Assembly: GCF_019084045.1 (NCBI RefSeq)
Contig: NZ_JAHRED010000003.1
Span: 372,001 to 436,000 of the forward strand
DNA: 64,000 nucleotides
Reading direction: 5' to 3'
From: Paeniglutamicibacter quisquiliarum
GTDB lineage: Bacteria; Actinomycetota; Actinomycetes; Actinomycetales; Micrococcaceae
A model generated the notes under the pieces. It did no database searches. It was given only the letters and a program-made list of their open reading frames with translations, and was not told the DNA's origin. The translations under genes were made by a program, and so were the position numbers. Of this stretch, positions 62,286 through 64,000 are shown piece after piece. Positions within the stretch are counted from its first letter, which is position 1. The number at the start of each line of letters is the position of its first letter.

Positions 62286-64000
62286 TCAGCGGGAGTAGAG
62301 TTCGTCGATCCGGGCGCGGAAGTCGTGGGCGACGCTGGCCCGCTTCACCTTCAGCGACGGGGTCAGGTGCCCGGATTCCTCGGTGAACTCAGAGTCCAGG
62401 ACGGCGAACTTCCGGATGCCCTCGGCCCGGGACACCGTGGCGTTGGCCGCGTCCACCGCCGCCTGGAGCCCGGCGAGCACGGCCGGGTGGACCGCCGCCT
62501 CGGCGACCGAGAGCGCCGGCAGCGAGTTGGCCCGGCACCACGGGGCAATTTCGTCGGGGTCCAGGGTCAGCAGCGCGGCGATGAACGGGCGGTTCTCGCC
62601 CACCAGGACCACCTGGGAGACCAGGGGCGAGGAGCGGATGATTTCCTCCAGCGGCCCGGGTGCCACGTTCTTGCCGCCGGCGGTCACCAGGATGTCCTTC
62701 TTGCGCCCGGTGATGCGCAGGAACCCCGCCTCGTCCAGCGTCCCGGTGTCGCCGGTCCGGAAGAAGCCCTCCCCGTCAAAGGCCGCGGCGGTGGCCCGCG
62801 CATTGCGGTGGTACCCGGCAAAGACGCCGATGCCCCGCACCAGCACCTCGCCGTCCGGCGCGATCCGGATGGTGGTTCCCGGGATGGGGACGCCCACGGA
62901 ACCCACGCGCGGGTTTGCGGCCATGTTCACGGTGGCGGGGGCGGTGGTCTCGGTGAGCCCGTAGCCCTCCAGCAGGCCCACGCCGGCGCCGCGGAAGAAG
63001 TGGGCCAGGTCGGCGTTCAGCGCGCTGGCGCCGCAGATCGCGTAGCGCACCCGGCCGCCCAGCACCGCCCGCAGCCTAGGGTAGAGCACCTTGTTGAACA
63101 GGGCATGCCTGGCCAGCCGGACGGGGGAGCGGCGGGAGGCGAGCCCGCGGGCGCGGGCGTCGGCGCTCCTGGAGTATTCGATGGCGGCGGACTCGGCCTG
63201 GGCGAAAAGCCGCTCCTTGCCGGCCGCCTGGGCCGTGGCCGCGGCGGTGGCGCGGATCTTTTCGAAGATCCGGGGAACGGCCAGCAGGAAGCCGGGCCGC
63301 ACCGCGGCCAGGTCCTGGACCAGGGTGGAGGCCGAGGGCGTGTGGGCAATGGTCGATCCGGCGTGCACGCAGACCTGCTGGACGGCACGGGCCAGGACGT
63401 GTGCCAGCGGCAGGAACATCAGGGTCCGCTCACCGGTGCCCAGGACCGGGGCCATGTGCGGGGTCAGGTTCACGGCAATGAGGGAGAAGTTCGCGTGGGT
63501 CATCATGCAGCCCTTGGGCCGTCCGGTGGTGCCGGAGGTGTAGACCAGGGTGGCCAGGTCCCGCAGGCCCGCGGCGGTCCTGGCGGTTTCCACCTGTACG
63601 TCGCCGACCTGGCTGGCCGCGCCCGCGGCCACCAGCTCCCGCAGCCCGGCCGCCGGGATGCAGGAATCCGCGGGGGAGGCCTCCTGCTCGAAGCTCCACA
63701 CAGTGACCTCCTCGCCCAGGGATCCGGCGGCCTGGCCGATGACCCGGGCACACCCCGGATCCTCGGCGAAGACATGGCGTGCCCCGGAATCCTCAAGGAT
63801 CCACGCCACCTGGTGCGGGGAGCTGGTCTCGTAGATGGGCACCGACACCGCGCCGGCGAACCAGATGGCCTGCTCGGCCAGCGCCCATTCGTAGCGGGTG
63901 CGGGACATGATCCCGACGCATTGTCCAGCGCCGATCCCGGCGGCCAGCAGCATCTTGGCCAGCGAGCGGACGTCGGCCACGAAGTCGGCGGTGGACACGT
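62286..64000 (-). CDS. long-chain acyl-CoA synthetase, 5' end beyond window
   Basis: At least 570 residues, AMP-forming ligase activating long-chain fatty acids, FadD15-like in layout. The P-loop is L-V-Y-T-S-G-T-T-G-R-P-K-G near residue 150 from the window edge. The substrate-tunnel region and E-G-Y-G-L-T-E-T-T near 340 follow. The adenylate motif R-T-G-D-T-G near 415 and the hinge R-I-T-G-R-K-K-D with the catalytic lysine region V-A-P-G-P-L-E complete the set. The frame is open to the end of the window, so the first residues (probably 20-40) lie beyond base 64000. A GTG at 63998 is unlikely to be the true start. Confidence 0.93.
   Translation of the reverse strand, partial: VSTADFVADVRSLAKMLLAAGIGAGQCVGIMSRTRYEWALAEQAIWFAGAVSVPIYETSSPHQVAWILEDSGARHVFAEDPGCARVIGQAAGSLGEEVTVWSFEQEASPADSCIPAAGLRELVAAGAASQVGDVQVETARTAAGLRDLATLVYTSGTTGRPKGCMMTHANFSLIAVNLTPHMAPVLGTGERTLMFLPLAHVLARAVQQVCVHAGSTIAHTPSASTLVQDLAAVRPGFLLAVPRIFEKIRATAAATAQAAGKERLFAQAESAAIEYSRSADARARGLASRRSPVRLARHALFNKVLYPRLRAVLGGRVRYAICGASALNADLAHFFRGAGVGLLEGYGLTETTAPATVNMAANPRVGSVGVPIPGTTIRIAPDGEVLVRGIGVFAGYHRNARATAAAFDGEGFFRTGDTGTLDEAGFLRITGRKKDILVTAGGKNVAPGPLEEIIRSSPLVSQVVLVGENRPFIAALLTLDPDEIAPWCRANSLPALSVAEAAVHPAVLAGLQAAVDAANATVSRAEGIRKFAVLDSEFTEESGHLTPSLKVKRASVAHDFRARIDELYSR

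Overview
The window is chromosomal DNA of a high-GC Gram-positive actinobacterium, most likely in the Micrococcaceae (Arthrobacter and relatives). The evidence is strong G+C bias at third codon positions, frequent GTG starts, a mycothiol amidase (mca), a WhiB2-type regulator, and actinobacterial families of unknown function (DUF501, DUF3499, DUF4245, DUF4307, DUF5719, TIGR03089). Several gene strings match conserved mycobacterial orders as I recall them: mazG-eno-divIC-DUF501-ppx; greA/DUF4307/mca/small membrane protein/DUF255/hemolysin III/cis-prenyltransferase/phoH2; fum-glpX-DUF4245; LCP/TIGR03089/purE-purK-GtrA; and whiB2/metallopeptidase/DUF3499/ahcY. Genus-level placement is inference. 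No phage, transposon, CRISPR or defence island was seen; this is core chromosome with a few accessory insertions.

Layout. 1-2.1 kb: 3' end of a mannose-1-phosphate guanylyltransferase and an M20 amidohydrolase. 2.4-11.8 kb: a nucleoside uptake and salvage block (BMP lipoprotein, ABC ATPase, two permeases, cytidine deaminase, thymidine phosphorylase, then a DedA protein and adenosine deaminase). 12-20 kb: mazG, enolase, FtsB/DivIC-like protein, DUF501, exopolyphosphatase, a mycosin-like S8 protease and a type II NADH dehydrogenase. 20.1 kb: tRNA-Leu(UAA). 20.4-24.1 kb: Bax-inhibitor-1-like protein, AI-2E-type membrane protein and threonine ammonia-lyase. 24.4-36.5 kb: the greA-to-phoH conserved block, interrupted by a two-component system and an ABC-2 exporter. 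36.5-41 kb: an unknown protein, an orphan prepilin peptidase, a NUDIX hydrolase and a TetR/MFS drug-efflux pair. 41-50 kb: fumarase, carbonic anhydrase, DUF4245, GlpX, and a leftward purK-purE-LCP-manA string. 50-64 kb: GtrA, TIGR03089, WhiB2, a 1151-residue membrane glycosyltransferase, DUF5719, a metallopeptidase-like protein, DUF3499, a Trm112-like protein, S-adenosylhomocysteinase, a DUF1461 membrane protein and the 3' part of an acyl-CoA synthetase.

How the genes fit together. The nucleoside block imports nucleosides by an energised lipoprotein/ABC system, deaminates cytidine and adenosine, and releases pyrimidine bases by phosphorolysis. Enolase, GlpX and fumarase belong to central carbon metabolism; the type II NADH dehydrogenase feeds the quinone pool. 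The guanylyltransferase, ManA, LCP protein, GtrA, glycosyltransferase, DUF5719 and cis-prenyltransferase all point to cell-envelope glycan synthesis. Many genes appear to be leaderless: a TANNNT -10 hexamer lies 6-8 bases before the start codon. Most transcription units end in strong, often bidirectional hairpins.

The least understood parts are the WhiB2-linked glycosyltransferase/DUF5719/degenerate-metallopeptidase/DUF3499 group, the histidine kinase with an apparent C-terminal extracytoplasmic domain, and the tandem operator in front of the TetR/MFS pair.
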